DNA of 64,000 nt from Trema orientale (taxonomy: Eukaryota > Streptophyta > Magnoliopsida > Rosales > Cannabaceae): contig JXTC01000011.1 in the NCBI GenBank assembly GCA_002914845.1, positions 190,357 to 254,356 of the forward strand, written 5' to 3'. A model generated the notes under the pieces. It worked only from the letters and a program-made list of their open reading frames with translations, was not told where the DNA came from and did no database searches. The position numbers were made by a program, and so were the translations under genes. Position 1 is the stretch's first letter. The number at the start of each line of letters is the position of its first letter. Of the stretch, positions 12,249 to 23,298 are shown piece after piece.

Positions 12249-13387
12249 TGTGTCTTTGGCCTCGAATTTTCAATTTACACAGTGAACTAGTCTGAATTAT
12301 GCAGTTTTTGTATTAATAACCCATTTGTCACAAACTGTGTTCTTTCAATGGAAATGAGGGCAAAACTTCTTATATTTTTCTAATTTCTAGCATAATATTG
12401 TTGGATACCCTTGAATCAAACAATCAAGGTAAGTGCCGGAAGTTTATCTAGAAAAGGGAAACTTCTCAGCAAAAAGAAGGTGGTATTTGATATTAGTTTT
12501 TCCTAATAAATACTCTTTATCTTATTAAAATGACCGTTATATATTAAACTGAGCTCATGCTTTGCATATAACTAATTAGGATTTTCAAACTATTGAAAGT
12601 TAAGAGTTTAATTATGGGCTTTTAGGGCATTTTGGTAGATGAAAACTGAAAGCCTAAAACGGGAGTTTTGGCCGTTTGAACCACTGATAAAGGGAAAAGA
12701 TTTAGGAAAGGCATCCCAACCGCAATACCACAATCTCGGTAGGAAATACTGTCTTTTTATTTTCTTATGGGTTTGTTTTAAAATTCAAAACAAAATGGTG
12801 TTCTTCACAATTTAAACTTTAAATCAAAATTGTGTTTTTCACTATATGTGGATGTCAGAACAATTATTATTAAGTTTCGTACAAAAATCCAAGCCTATAG
12901 TCTAAAAAACTAAAAAATTCCGGATGAGCTTGAACTTTTGAAAAATTCCTGATTTATCTATAAAGCACATCTTTTTAAAAATATTAATAAAAATACCATT
13001 TTCTAAAATTTGTTATTTTTTAAAGGTATTCGAAGTAACTTATCAAGGTACTCTAGATAAACAATAGTTACTTAAGGTAACTAGTTTGATTACTTCAAGT
13101 AACTTGACCAATTGCCTTAAGTACCTTATCAATTAGTAGAAAGAAATATTTTTTAAATATTTATAAAAGTGGTATTTTTCTAAATAATTCTGAGAATTTT
13201 GAAAAAATTTAAAACTCCAAGATTTTTCAAAATTTGTTGTTAAACTTTACCATATAAATTCAAATTTTTCCTTTTTATTTAATTTTGGGCACATTTTAGG
13301 TAAATCTCTGTTTAATATTTATGATATATGTTAGTGTATATACTAAATGTAAAATATGATGTACACAATACAAGAACTAAATACTTA
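12249..13387. other. Duplicated SCPL 5' flank with a decayed foldback repeat
   Basis: 12580-12750 and about 13320-13387 match 22195-22375 and 22800-22860, the upstream flank of SCPL copy 4, so they belong to the duplicated block. About 12890-13250 holds a palindromic AT-rich repeat with AAGTAACT/AGTTACTT words, like a decayed relative of the 5508-6319 units. No gene is seen. Confidence 0.5.
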
Positions 13388-14511
13388 GGGCATCTCCAAC
13401 CTTGCACCAATTTGGTGCAAAATACCATTTTGGTGTTAAAAACCCTCTCCAATGCAACACCATTTTCTACACCAAATTTGGTGTAATGAATAGTATTACA
13501 CCAAATTTAGTGTAATACTATTCAAATTTTTTTATTTACCCAATAGTCCCACCTTTATAACTTCCTACAAATTTATTCCCAATATATTCTTTTTTTATTA
13601 GCCTTTATTATCTATAATGATTTAATTTATTTCATAATTAATTTAATTTGACTAATGATACAAGTATTAATAAATATTAAAATATAATTACTCATTAAAA
13701 TTCATGATCTAAAAACTTCATAATATGCGGAAAATTTACACTAAATGCCAATATAAACTAAAATTCCAACAATATTTTAGCAAATACAACATAAACTAAA
13801 ACAATAACAGCATAACTAAGTTTCCAACAATATTTTAGCAAATAAGGTATAAACTAAAACAATAAAAACAAGAACTACAGCAAGAAACTAAAACAACATC
13901 AACATAAACAAAGACAATAACTTAGCACTCCGGAAGACCAGTGCCAGATCCTCCTAAATCATTAAAAAACTGACCAAAAGAACCAGAGCTGCTTTGAGAT
14001 CCTTGGCTTGATTGTTGAACTCTTTTTTCTAAAATTCTTGATTGTTCACTTTGAAAATGCTCACGCAAATTTGGATCGGTTATGGAATTTAAATCTTTGA
14101 GTAATATTTTATTTTCTTCTCGAAATTTAAATGTCGACCAATGTGGAACTAGGATTTTTTTTTTGCTTATGTAATCCTTTTTTTTTATTTGTGGTATTAA
14201 ACGTTGTGCTTTTTTTCCCTAATGTTTCATTAAATGCAATATTTAGTTAATTAAAAATAATTTATTAATTTTTACTATTGTTAATTTATTAGAATATTTT
14301 TTCCAATAATTTGCAATATTGTGTCAAGTAATATATAGATGTAGTAGTTTGCAATTGTTGAAGGACTAAAAAGATAGAGAATAGAAAAAGAATATTCTTT
14401 TTAGTGTAACTTTTGGTGTAATAGGTTGGAGTTCAATCTATGAAATGGTGTGAAAGTTACACTAATTTGGTATAAAAGTTACACTATTTCAGCGATATGG
14501 GTTAGAGAAAC
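13388..14511. mobile_element. Non-autonomous PIF/Harbinger-type element
   Basis: The left end reads GGGCATCTCCAACC, a common plant Harbinger terminus. The right end (GGTTAGAGAAAC at 14500-14511) is a weaker inverted match. Subterminal regions carry repeated TTGGTGTAA/TTACACCA words. The interior keeps the tail of a minus-strand open frame. The corresponding flank of SCPL copy 4 (about 22860-22900) lacks the element, giving an empty site. Left flanking triplet is TTA; the right duplication is unclear. Confidence 0.65.
13922..14166 (-). pseudogene. Harbinger accessory ORF tail (NAM-associated C-terminal-like fragment)
   Basis: On the minus strand, about 80 codons end at a stop at 13922-13924. 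They read FREENKILLKDLNSITDP, then NLREHFQSEQSRILEKRVQQ and a Ser/Gln-rich end finishing GGSGTGLPEC. The EENKILL-DL-SITDP pattern is like the C-terminal part of the Myb/NAM-associated accessory protein of plant PIF/Harbinger transposons. The N-terminal DNA-binding part and the transposase are missing, so this is a leftover inside a deletion derivative. Confidence 0.55.
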
Positions 14512-14909
14512 TAAAATTACTAAATATATATATAGCCATTTAGCTATAAAAATATAAAAAAATATTTATTAAAGCGAATTGTAACAGGACATACACTCTA
14601 GGAAATCCAAGAGAGATAGAAAAGTAGAGTGAGAAAGGAAAAAGAAATCCCACGGGGGCCTGAGTACTAAATATTTTTTTTTTCTTTAAAAAAAAAAGTC
14701 AAATGTTAACCAAGTGAGATACCAGAATAATAAATAAAAAAATGTACGTGAAAGGACACTTAAAAATATATATTGAGAGTACAAGTACCGGAGAAAATGG
14801 AAATTTTAAAATGCTGTTAGCTCGGTCGTTAATTGGTGGAGCCGTACTCTTAATAAACATGAATCAAATTTTCCCTTCTCCCCAAGACAGATCAGAAGAC
14901 TTTGAAGAA
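14512..14909 (+). promoter_or_regulatory. Duplicated 5' flank of SCPL copy 3
   Basis: This stretch aligns with 22920-23298 upstream of copy 4 (shared landmarks: AGGAAATCCAAGAGAGA and CTGTTAGCTCGGTCGTTAAT). Promoter and leader were therefore copied with the gene. An in-frame ATG at 14742 would add 56 residues, but that extension is not preserved in copy 4. No confident TATA box. Confidence 0.45.
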
Positions 14910-17900
14910 ATGGCTGCTCCTGAGACTGAGAAGCAAATAGTATGGTTTTGGGCCAAAATGTTAAAGTGGGTTCATATTCATCTCATTATTTTCCTGGTGC
15001 TTTTCACAAGTCATGTGCTCCCTTCATCAATTGTCAAATCCCTCCCAGGATTTTCTGGTTCACTTCCTTTCAGACTTGAAACTGGGTGAGTTTTCCACCT
15101 AAATCTGCAACTTTCTCTTCTTCAAAATGATCCAAATGTTTTAGAGAGTCATGGTCAAATCCTATACTGAAATTTATAGTAAATTTACTTCACAACAAGT
15201 TGTCTAGTTGGTTGGTAACCATTAACCATAGTTTCTGGCATGTTACATATATAGTATTTATGCTACAGCTAGTTTAATACCTTTTGCTTTTTCTATTTTT
15301 TATTTTCATCAAAATGATCCAACAAGTTCTCGGAGAATCATGGTAAAAATCCTTCGTATTTTTAACATTATTACTTGACATATATAATGAGAAGAGCTAG
15401 TTGACTTTGGTTGGTTGGTACTCATTAACGTTATTTTCTGGATTACAGCACATGTTATGTTACTACTAGTTTAATACCTTTACTATTTCTATCTTCATTT
15501 GCAGATACGTAGTAGTGGATGAAAAGGAAGATGTTCAGTTTTTTTATTACTATGTTGAATCTGAGGGGAATCCAAGAGATGATCCCTTAATGTTCTGGTT
15601 CACTGGTGGCCCCGGTTGTTCTGCTCTCTGTGGCCTCGCTTTTGAGATAGGTTGTTTTTGTAATTTATTCCTTCTAATTTTGTTATGGGTAGCTACGTTT
15701 AAACACCATGTTGGCATAAGAGGACCCCTTCATTTAGTAAAAAGACTAAATAGGACAGTATATAATTGTGCTGCACACCCCATTTTCCACCCCAACAATT
15801 TCATCTCAAATTTTTCGGCAATCCTTCCGTGTCTTTTTCATCGAGTCTCACATTTTCTCACAAATAGTATCTCTTTTATAGTTCTTGTCCCCTTCTCTCT
15901 CACCTTTTCACTTGTTATGACTATTTCTTTTACTCCTTAATTTAAGGTTTTCTTACTTCTATGTTAAACTTCGAAGCTTTCTTCTTCTTTCATTTATTTT
16001 TTTCAATGATTTAATTTTACACGATTTTACACTAATGAGAGTGACGAATGAGATTTCCCATGCCACATGCCACATGCCACATTGAAGAAAATAGAGAGAC
16101 GAGACAACTAAAAAATATAAGCAGAGGGAGAAAAAACGAAAGCTATGAACTTTACATTTAGACAATAGTTCTTGAGTTATGGCAGTGAAAAAGAGAATGA
16201 AATTTTATACTCATTTACAAAATAAAAATGCAAAATAATTTCCTTCAATTTAAAATCAAATTTGTTTTCACTTGAGTAGATATGAATGAATAAAGAAACT
16301 GGGTTGAGATTTAAATCTTTGAGAAAGGAGGAGTACAAAAGGTGTTTTCAATTGTCCTTTGAAAGTTATAAGATAATTTGTCCTTTTTTGTCTTTTCAAA
16401 AATTTAAGAGGTGCCTCTATTTTAGTACGGGGTGTGAATATAATCACCTTTTTGTTATGCTCTTTTATGGGTTTTTACTAATTTACTATTATACTTCGGT
16501 ATAGCCATTTGTTCACCTAAAAAACGCCAACTTTTTTAATAAAAAAAAATAATAACATGATCCTTTTTGAAATAACAGGTTAATATTAAGCTGCTCTCTC
16601 TTTTAGCTAAAAATATATGCTCTTATATATGCCAGCAAAAAATAAGTATAGTGTTTTTTTTTTGAATAATAATTTTTCATTGTTTAGGTCCTATTAAATT
16701 TAACAACATGGTTGAGTACAATGGGAGCTTACCAACATTAGTACTGAATCCATACTCATGGACAAAGGTATGGATACTTTTATCACATCTTTTTTTTTTT
16801 TTTAATAAAATTTTTGCGGTTCTAACTTCTAATCTTCTTTTCTGTTCCTCCTACCATTTTATGATTCTGATGTGGATACAATTATAATGATTATCTAGGC
16901 TGCCAGTATAATCTTTGTAGATGCACCTGTTGGCACTGGGTTCTCATTTTCAAAGAGCTTGAAAGGGGTCCTGACAGGTGACTTTGTCTATGCTAACCGA
17001 AGTCTTAATTTTCTGAGAATGGTAAACAAGCGCTTTGGTTACATTCACTACATTTGGAGAAACTCAAGACCCAAAATTCATTTACTTACTTGATCATTGG
17101 CAGATCTTTTTTCTTAATAAGAAAATGAGAATCAGATTTAGCTTTTTTGCATTATGATTTTATTTTCTGTGCAGTGGTTACTTGCTCACCCTGAGTTCAG
17201 CTCGCTTCCACTCTATTTAGGCGGCGACTCATTTTCTGGCATGATCATTCCTATCATTGCTGAAGAAATAGCAAAGAGTAATGACACATAAAATTTCAAA
17301 AAATATGTATATGATCTCAAAATCTAAAACTGAATCAGCATTAAGCAAATTACCAAGCTTTGTATGATGCTGCAGGTACTGAAGCCAACCGAATACTGGG
17401 AATAAATTTGCAGGTACTCGTACAAATTTTAATTGTTGGGATAGAAGTTGTAGTTATCTAGAATAAGAAAAAAACCTTTGATATTCAGGGTTATGTGCTC
17501 GGGAACCCTGCAACAGATGCAAAACTTGATGGGAATTCCAAGGTTAAATTTGCTCATAGCATGGCGATTATATCGGATGAACTCTACGAGGTTAGATTAC
17601 AGAGTTTTGTTGTATAGCGAATTTATGAATTTATAACCAATAAAGTAGTGAAAACTTAAAGTTTTCATTCCATTGTCTTAGTTCAAATAGCTACATTGTG
17701 AAAATGAGTAAAGATTAGGACACCGTAAACTTGCACCAAAAACTTATACCACCAAAAACTTGTACCAATGATATGCCATCTATTTCAACTACTATCTTGT
17801 TATGTGCTCATAATGTAAGCTATAGAAAAGATGCACGCAAAATATGGGGTGCGCACAAAATATGGGGTGGAAGCAAAATATAAAGTGTGTACAAAATATG

Positions 17901-20607
17901 AGGTGCGTGCAAGTTTTCAACATAAAGAATTCTACTTGTTATCAACCTCAACTTAAAAAGTGTATGCGACCTTAACTATGTAAGCTCATTTTCATCTACT
18001 AGTAAAATGGTTGTCTCAAATGAGTAAAAGCTAGCTTGCTCATGGAAAGCTAGATAGCTTACACAAAGTTAGCTAGAATGTTACTACCTTCATCAATATG
18101 AACACGTAAAAAATCAAAACTATGCCTGAAAAACAAATCATAAAACAAAATGATTAGAAACACATAGCAACATCTAATAGATTAAACATATCTCATTAAA
18201 TCATTTAACAATAATACAAACAAGAGCATACTTAAGATATGAATCAAGACCAAACATAGCCATATTTTCGGAAATCATAAAACATTAATCAACAAGAAAA
18301 AAGATTTGAGTAATATATGCTAGATCATCTGTAAAACCTGGCTCTAGTACCTATTACTGGTATTCTTTAGAATAAAATCCAAAAATGATTTTCACAAACA
18401 TAGCCATATTTTCAGAAATCATAAAACATTAATCAACAAGAAAAAAGATCTGAGTAATATATGCTAGATCATCTGTAAAGCCTGACTCTAGTACCTATTA
18501 CTGGTATTCTTTAGAATAAAATCCAAAAATAATTTTCACAAAAATTATTTCAAGAAAACCAAATAGCTTACATAAAGTTAGCTAGTACGTTACTACTTGC
18601 GTGCGAATTGAGAAATTAACTAGTAGCAGATTTGATATGCTGACTCTCCAAAAAGCGTATGTAACTACGACAGATTCTTTTAGAAGACAGATAACTCAAC
18701 AAATACTTGAATAATTATCATTTAAATTATGATAATTTATTCAAATATAGATAATTCGTTTATATTTAGATAATTATTAAATAATTTATAATTATCTTAT
18801 TATTTTGGGATAACTATGCTACCTAAAATAATGCATGCAATTGTAAATGACTAGGACTCTCTATCTAGAAATAGGAGATCTCAGTCATATTGTAAAAAAA
18901 GTTCACAAACGCACTCATTTGCTGAACTGAAACTATAGCGTTATATACACTATCTCCATAATAAACTACAGTGGACGTAGGTAATCTTTTTGGGGCTGAA
19001 CTGCTGTAAAAATTGCTTTCTTTATTTTTCAAAAAATTATATGCGACATCTAAAAATCTGTATGTAATTTGGCTGTATGTAATTTGGTCGGATTCATTCT
19101 TAGAATCCGATTAATTATTCCGTTGACAAAATCTCTGTCAACATATCTTATCTTAAAGTAGGGTGACACTATTTGAACTTTAGTGATTGAAATGGATGCC
19201 ACTATCATGTGGTGTAAAATACTGGAATAAATTTTTAGTGTCCGAAGCAGTACTCTTGTGAAAATGTAAGTTTCTTTATTGGTTTTTAGTCAGTGAAGAA
19301 GACTTGCAAAGGGCAGTACACAGGAACTCACAAAAACGATATGTGTGCGAGAGATCTTGAGGCTATCTCAGTGGTGAGAAGAATTTTTTTTTTTTCATTT
19401 CGAAGAGACTGATATTTGTTTGCTCATATCATTTAGTGGAAAATCATTTGGCCTTTTTGCAGTGCATTGAAAATTTAAGCGAGCCAAATGTCTTGGATCC
19501 AAATTGCGATAGAGACATTTCTGATAATGATCAGAAGATGGATGATAACGGGAGATCACTCCTAGAAAAGCCATTGAAACCAAATCCGATTCAACGAAGA
19601 CTTAATTTTGGAGGTCCACTTGAAAATCCTAAATTCGGGTGTAGGGTAAAATCTTCCCATTCTCTTTGCTTCCATCTTGTCATTGAAATGTCTAGAGATG
19701 TTTTTGTCACTGATCGACTATCTTCTCAGAACTACGTGAACAAACTGGTCTATCATTGGGCAAATGACGTAACTGTTCAAGAGGCACTTCATATTCAAAA
19801 AGTAAGAAATAGTTATTTGTTACCCTTCAAAAAAAGGAATATAAGGAAAAAAAATCACAAAATTGTAATCAATGTCTGTTTTGCTATGTGACAACGGATC
19901 AGGGAACAATAAAGACGTGGATAAGATGTGATAGGAACCTACCTTACATGCATCAAGTTGGTAGTGTTGTTAGCTATCATGAGCGTCTCAATTCGAGAGG
20001 TTATCGAGCTCTGATATACAGGTTAGGCCACACTTATTTCATGTCTACCTAATAGTAAATAAAGAAATGCAATGAGATACACATGGTTTTAACTTTTCGT
20101 TCATTATCCATCCAACAATGGTGACGTGAAACCACCCTTGTTGGAACATAAAAAATGCTACCGTCTTTCTGCAGCGGAGATCGTGACATGATGGTCCCCT
20201 ACATTGGAACCCAAGCTTGGATCAAGTCTCTGAATCTTACCATTTCTGGTCAGTGGAGACCTTGGATGGTTGGTGATGAAATTGCAGGGTAAGCTACTTG
20301 GCTAAGAGCTCTGTTTTCACTTCACTTGGAAAAATTTAAGTCTTAACTAAGAATCCAGCTACTGCTTAATTGGCACTGACTATTGTAAGTTTGTAGATAT
20401 GTGACGGAATATTCAAAGGGATCATTCACATTCGCCACTGTCAAGGCAAGTAGTGCTTTTTTTTTTTTTCATCATACGACACTAGAAAACGGCCTAAGCT
20501 AAAATGGTTGTTGTTTGGTGCAGGGAGGAGGTCATACAGCTCCAGAGTACTACCCCAAAGAATGCCTTGCCATGTTCAAAAGATGGATATCTCAAGAACC
20601 ACTCTGA
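14910..20607 (+). CDS. Serine carboxypeptidase-like acyltransferase (SCPL copy 3), 14 exons, 490 aa
   Basis: Exons: 14910-15085, 15505-15650, 16688-16767, 16899-17021, 17175-17277, 17376-17413, 17489-17590, 19290-19373, 19463-19645, 19730-19801, 19903-20021, 20175-20288, 20397-20445, 20524-20607; no stop interrupts the frame. It begins [14 protein letters not shown] with a hydrophobic signal, then [27 protein letters not shown], Ser194 in GGDSFSG and His467 in GGGHTAP. The Asp motif reads SGDRD (Asp413): the histidine found in SGDHD of copies 2 and 4 is arginine (codon CGT). That residue is usually conserved in acyltransferase-type SCPLs, so activity or specificity may differ. Intron 7 is stretched to 1.7 kb by a Mutator-type element. 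Intron 13 has a GC donor (GCAAGT). Start matches copy 4. Probably vacuolar or secreted; substrate unknown. Confidence 0.9.
17707..19255. mobile_element. Mutator-type non-autonomous element in intron 7 of SCPL copy 3
   Basis: The insertion is bracketed by TTGTGAAAATG at 17696-17706 and 19256-19266 (10-11 bp duplication). The ends are inverted: GAGTAAAGATTAGGACAC on the left against GAGTACTGCTTCGGACAC read from the right, 13 or 14 of 18 matching. Copy 4 has no insertion at this place. No transposase frame is present. Inside are a 144-bp direct tandem duplication and short repeats of GC(A/G)CAAAATATG(G/A)GGTG. Confidence 0.72.
18255..18542. repeat. 144-bp tandem duplication inside the intron 7 element
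   Basis: CATAGCCATATTTTCRGAAATC starts at 18255 and again at 18399. The two 144-bp units differ by only a few bases, so the duplication is young relative to the element. Confidence 0.85.
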
Positions 20608-20864
20608 CCGACTCTTTTCTCCATTTTTTTTTTCTTTTAAGAAAAAAAGTTGAATAAGGAGAAAACTGGCAAGCAAGTGTCAACAATAAAAGCTTGTTAC
20701 AACAAAGACTTAGTGGCGCCATAGTTTAATCTCTGTTTCATTTTTGAACTAAAATCGGGGATACTTAATTAATAGTTGTAATGATTTTCAAATATGTAAA
20801 CCTTTCTTTGTTGGAAGCAGCAATTAAGCGAATAAGGAAGTGATTTCAACATCCAAGGGGAGAA
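20608..20864 (+). other. 3' flank of SCPL copy 3
   Basis: The sequence after the stop matches 27916-28110 behind copy 4 (GACCGACTCTTTT, then TTGAATAAGGAGAAAACTGG), so the 3' untranslated region belongs to the duplicated unit. Homology fades at about 20810, shortly before the LTR insertion. Confidence 0.6.
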
Positions 20865-20869
20865 TTCTT

Positions 20870-22039
20870 TGTTAGAAAATGGGTTAAAGAAATGGGCTAA
20901 GATTTTGGGCTTGTCTTGGGCTTGGAAGCCCATGTATATTGTAAAGTCTAATTTTATGTTATAATACCCATTTTCATGAACCATTTTGAAGCTAAAAATT
21001 GAGTGGGACCCACATCTTGTTGATGAAAAGTCTTAGTAAATTTTTGTTCTCCTTCACAAGGACATCGATTTCGTATATTCACACACTCAAAATGGTGCGC
21101 GGATGAATAAAAAATTATTGCTCAAAGGTGTACCATTGAAATGAAAAAATGAAAAGGAAATTTTAGAGTCCCACATTGGTGGGAAATGCATAGTACAAGT
21201 GATTTATATAGAGTTGTCTAACTTTTAGTTAGTAACTTGATAAGTTGAGAGGCTCTCTCTTATGTGCGCACGCAGGCCTGCAAATCACAGGCCGTACAGC
21301 ATGTGCCTGTGCGTCCTGCGGGCACGAATGTCGGACCGAAAAGCCCACTCAGAATTGGGCCTCCTTTTGCACCTTGTATTTTTTTTTAGATGTATCTCAA
21401 AACCCAAAGAATATTCTGGAACAGCTTTGTAACTCCAGAAAATAAATGGGCAGCGTGTAACAGCCAAAACATTTGGTATTTAATTGAAAAAAAAAAAAAA
21501 CTGCCAAAACGTTTTTGGCATTATGGATTGGTTTTATGGTAGAATTTCCTTTGGAGCCTATAAAAGGAGAGCTCTTCCTCTCATTCTATCACACCAAAAC
21601 CGAAGCTTCTCTATAGTTTTCTGTCTAGCTCTCTCTCTCTCAAATTTCTCTGTTCTTCGAGTGTTCTTGAGTTCTTCAGCTTTTTTAGCTATAGTTCTTA
21701 GAGAATTCAGAAATTTCATAGCTAGATCTTTTAGAGTGTTGGAGTTCATCGCAATCCAGTTCGTAGAGTAGAGGTGTTGGTGCTTCACCTGCTGCTCTTC
21801 GTCGTTGTATCCTGGGAAACTGACGCTTGCTAAAAAGTCCTCAAGCATTCCAGTGGAGGGAGCGAATCAGTTTTAAGGATACTGTGATCTACACAGGCCT
21901 CGACGGTAACCAGTGATTCCGAACTGCTACTGAATTCTGTTTGGTACAAACTTTTCCTAACTTTATATTTGTCTAAAAAGGTTATTATAAAATTTATTCG
22001 TTTGTAAACTTATATATTGCATGTTAATTAATTCCTACA
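20870..22039 (+). mobile_element. Solo LTR, probably Ty1/copia (TG...CA, TSD TTCTT)
   Basis: The LTR runs from TGTTAGAAAATGGG to TTCCTACA, flanked by the exact 5-bp duplication TTCTT (20865-20869 and 22040-22044). It has the layout of a promoter-bearing LTR: CCTATAAAAGGAGAG at 21557-21571, followed by a CT-rich leader. No internal region is present, so it is a solo LTR, 1170 bp. Open frames within it are by chance. Age cannot be measured from one LTR; the identical duplications suggest it is not very old. Confidence 0.78.
21559..21565 (+). promoter_or_regulatory. TATA box of the solo LTR
   Basis: TATAAAA precedes a pyrimidine-rich stretch with TCTCTCTCTC, the usual U3/R arrangement in plant LTRs. 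It could drive a transcript toward SCPL copy 4, about 1.7 kb downstream on the same strand; that is speculation. Confidence 0.55.
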
Positions 22040-22044
22040 TTCTT

Positions 22045-22588
22045 GACTATGTGACTGCTAATTATAAATTTCCTAATTCAATTAGGATAAGGCTAGTACC
22101 CATTTCTTTTGGGATTGGTCAAATGTTTAAATTTTATAAATAGGCTTTGTAGTCAATCAAGGGTTTTTAAGGAAGTGTCACTTGGTAATCATGTGCCCTT
22201 AGGATTTTCGAACTATTGAAAGTTAAGAGTTTAATTATGGGCTTTTAGGGAATATTGATAGACGAAAACTGAAAGCCTAAATGTGAGTTTTGGCCATTTG
22301 AACCACTGATAAAGGGAAGATACTTAGGAAAGACATCCCAACCGCAATACTACAACCTCAGTGGTAGGCTAAACCATATTAAATAATTGTGTCTTTTTAT
22401 TTAATTTTTTATGTGTTTGTTTTAGTAAATTTAAAATTTAAATCAAAATAGCTTCGCAATTTAAAATTTAAATCAAAATTGTGTTCATCGCCGTATGTGG
22501 ATGTCAGAACAACTATTGTAAATAATAGCATAGGAAACTGGATCATTCATACAGCAAAATGATTAAATTTTGGGCCTATTTTAAATAA
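22045..22588. other. Unique spacer, then duplicated SCPL flank
   Basis: About 22195-22520 matches 12580-12860 upstream of copy 3 (landmark TGAACCACTGATAAAGGGA). The first 150 bases have no counterpart in the window. No gene seen. Confidence 0.5.
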
Positions 22589-22759
22589 GGGCGCGTCTAC
22601 AGTAGGGGCGCCCCTACGTAGGGCCCTGTCTATTCACCGTTGGATGGGAATCTGTATATAAATAGATTCTCCACAGATTTCTGTTATTCCCCACAGATTC
22701 CCATCCAACGATAATTAAGGCATGACCCTACGTAAGGACGCCCCTACCGTAGCCATCCC
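22589..22759. mobile_element. Short foldback MITE, Mutator-type, 10-bp TSD
   Basis: A 171-bp element with inverted ends (GGGCGCGTCTACAGTAGGGGCG against GGGATGGCTACGGTAGGGGCG). It is flanked by TTTTAAATAA (22579-22588) and TTTTAAGTAA (22760-22769). The middle folds on GATGGGAATCTGT/ACAGATTCCCATC. A relative lies at 61527-61676. It is absent from the flank of copy 3. Confidence 0.75.
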
Positions 22760-23298
22760 TTTTAAGTAAATATCAGTTTTTAAATACTATAGCAAAATAA
22801 CATATATGATGTATACTAGTGTAAAATATAATGTACATAATATAAAACTAATATACTCAGTATATAAATTAAAATTAGTATATTATATATGTAGATATAA
22901 TATAAAAATACACATATTCGGCTATGTAGCTATAAAAAGAAAAAAAAAATAGATTTTTATTAAGTATTAGCGAAAGGACGCACATTAAGAAATCCAAGAG
23001 AGAGAAAAGTTGAGTGAGAAAGGAAAAAGAAATTCAACAGAGGCCTGTGTGCTTAAAAAAAAAAAGTCAAATATTAACCAAGTGAGACACCAGAATAATA
23101 AATAAATAAATGCAAGTGAAAAGACACTTAAAACAAAATATATATATATATATATATCTTGAGTGAGTGCAAGTACCGGAGAAAATAGAAATTTTAAAAT
23201 GCTGTTAGCTCGGTCGTTAATTGGAGGAGTCGTAATCTTACTAAACACTAATAAAGTCCTTTCCTTCTCCCCAGGACAGATCAGAAGACTTTGAAGAA

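Noticed and set aside
14742-14909. 56-codon upstream extension of SCPL copy 3
   Set aside because: The frame is open but not kept in copy 4, whose homologous start is at MAAPE.
21484-21848. Open frames on both strands of the solo LTR
   Set aside because: Inside the LTR promoter/leader; no homology.
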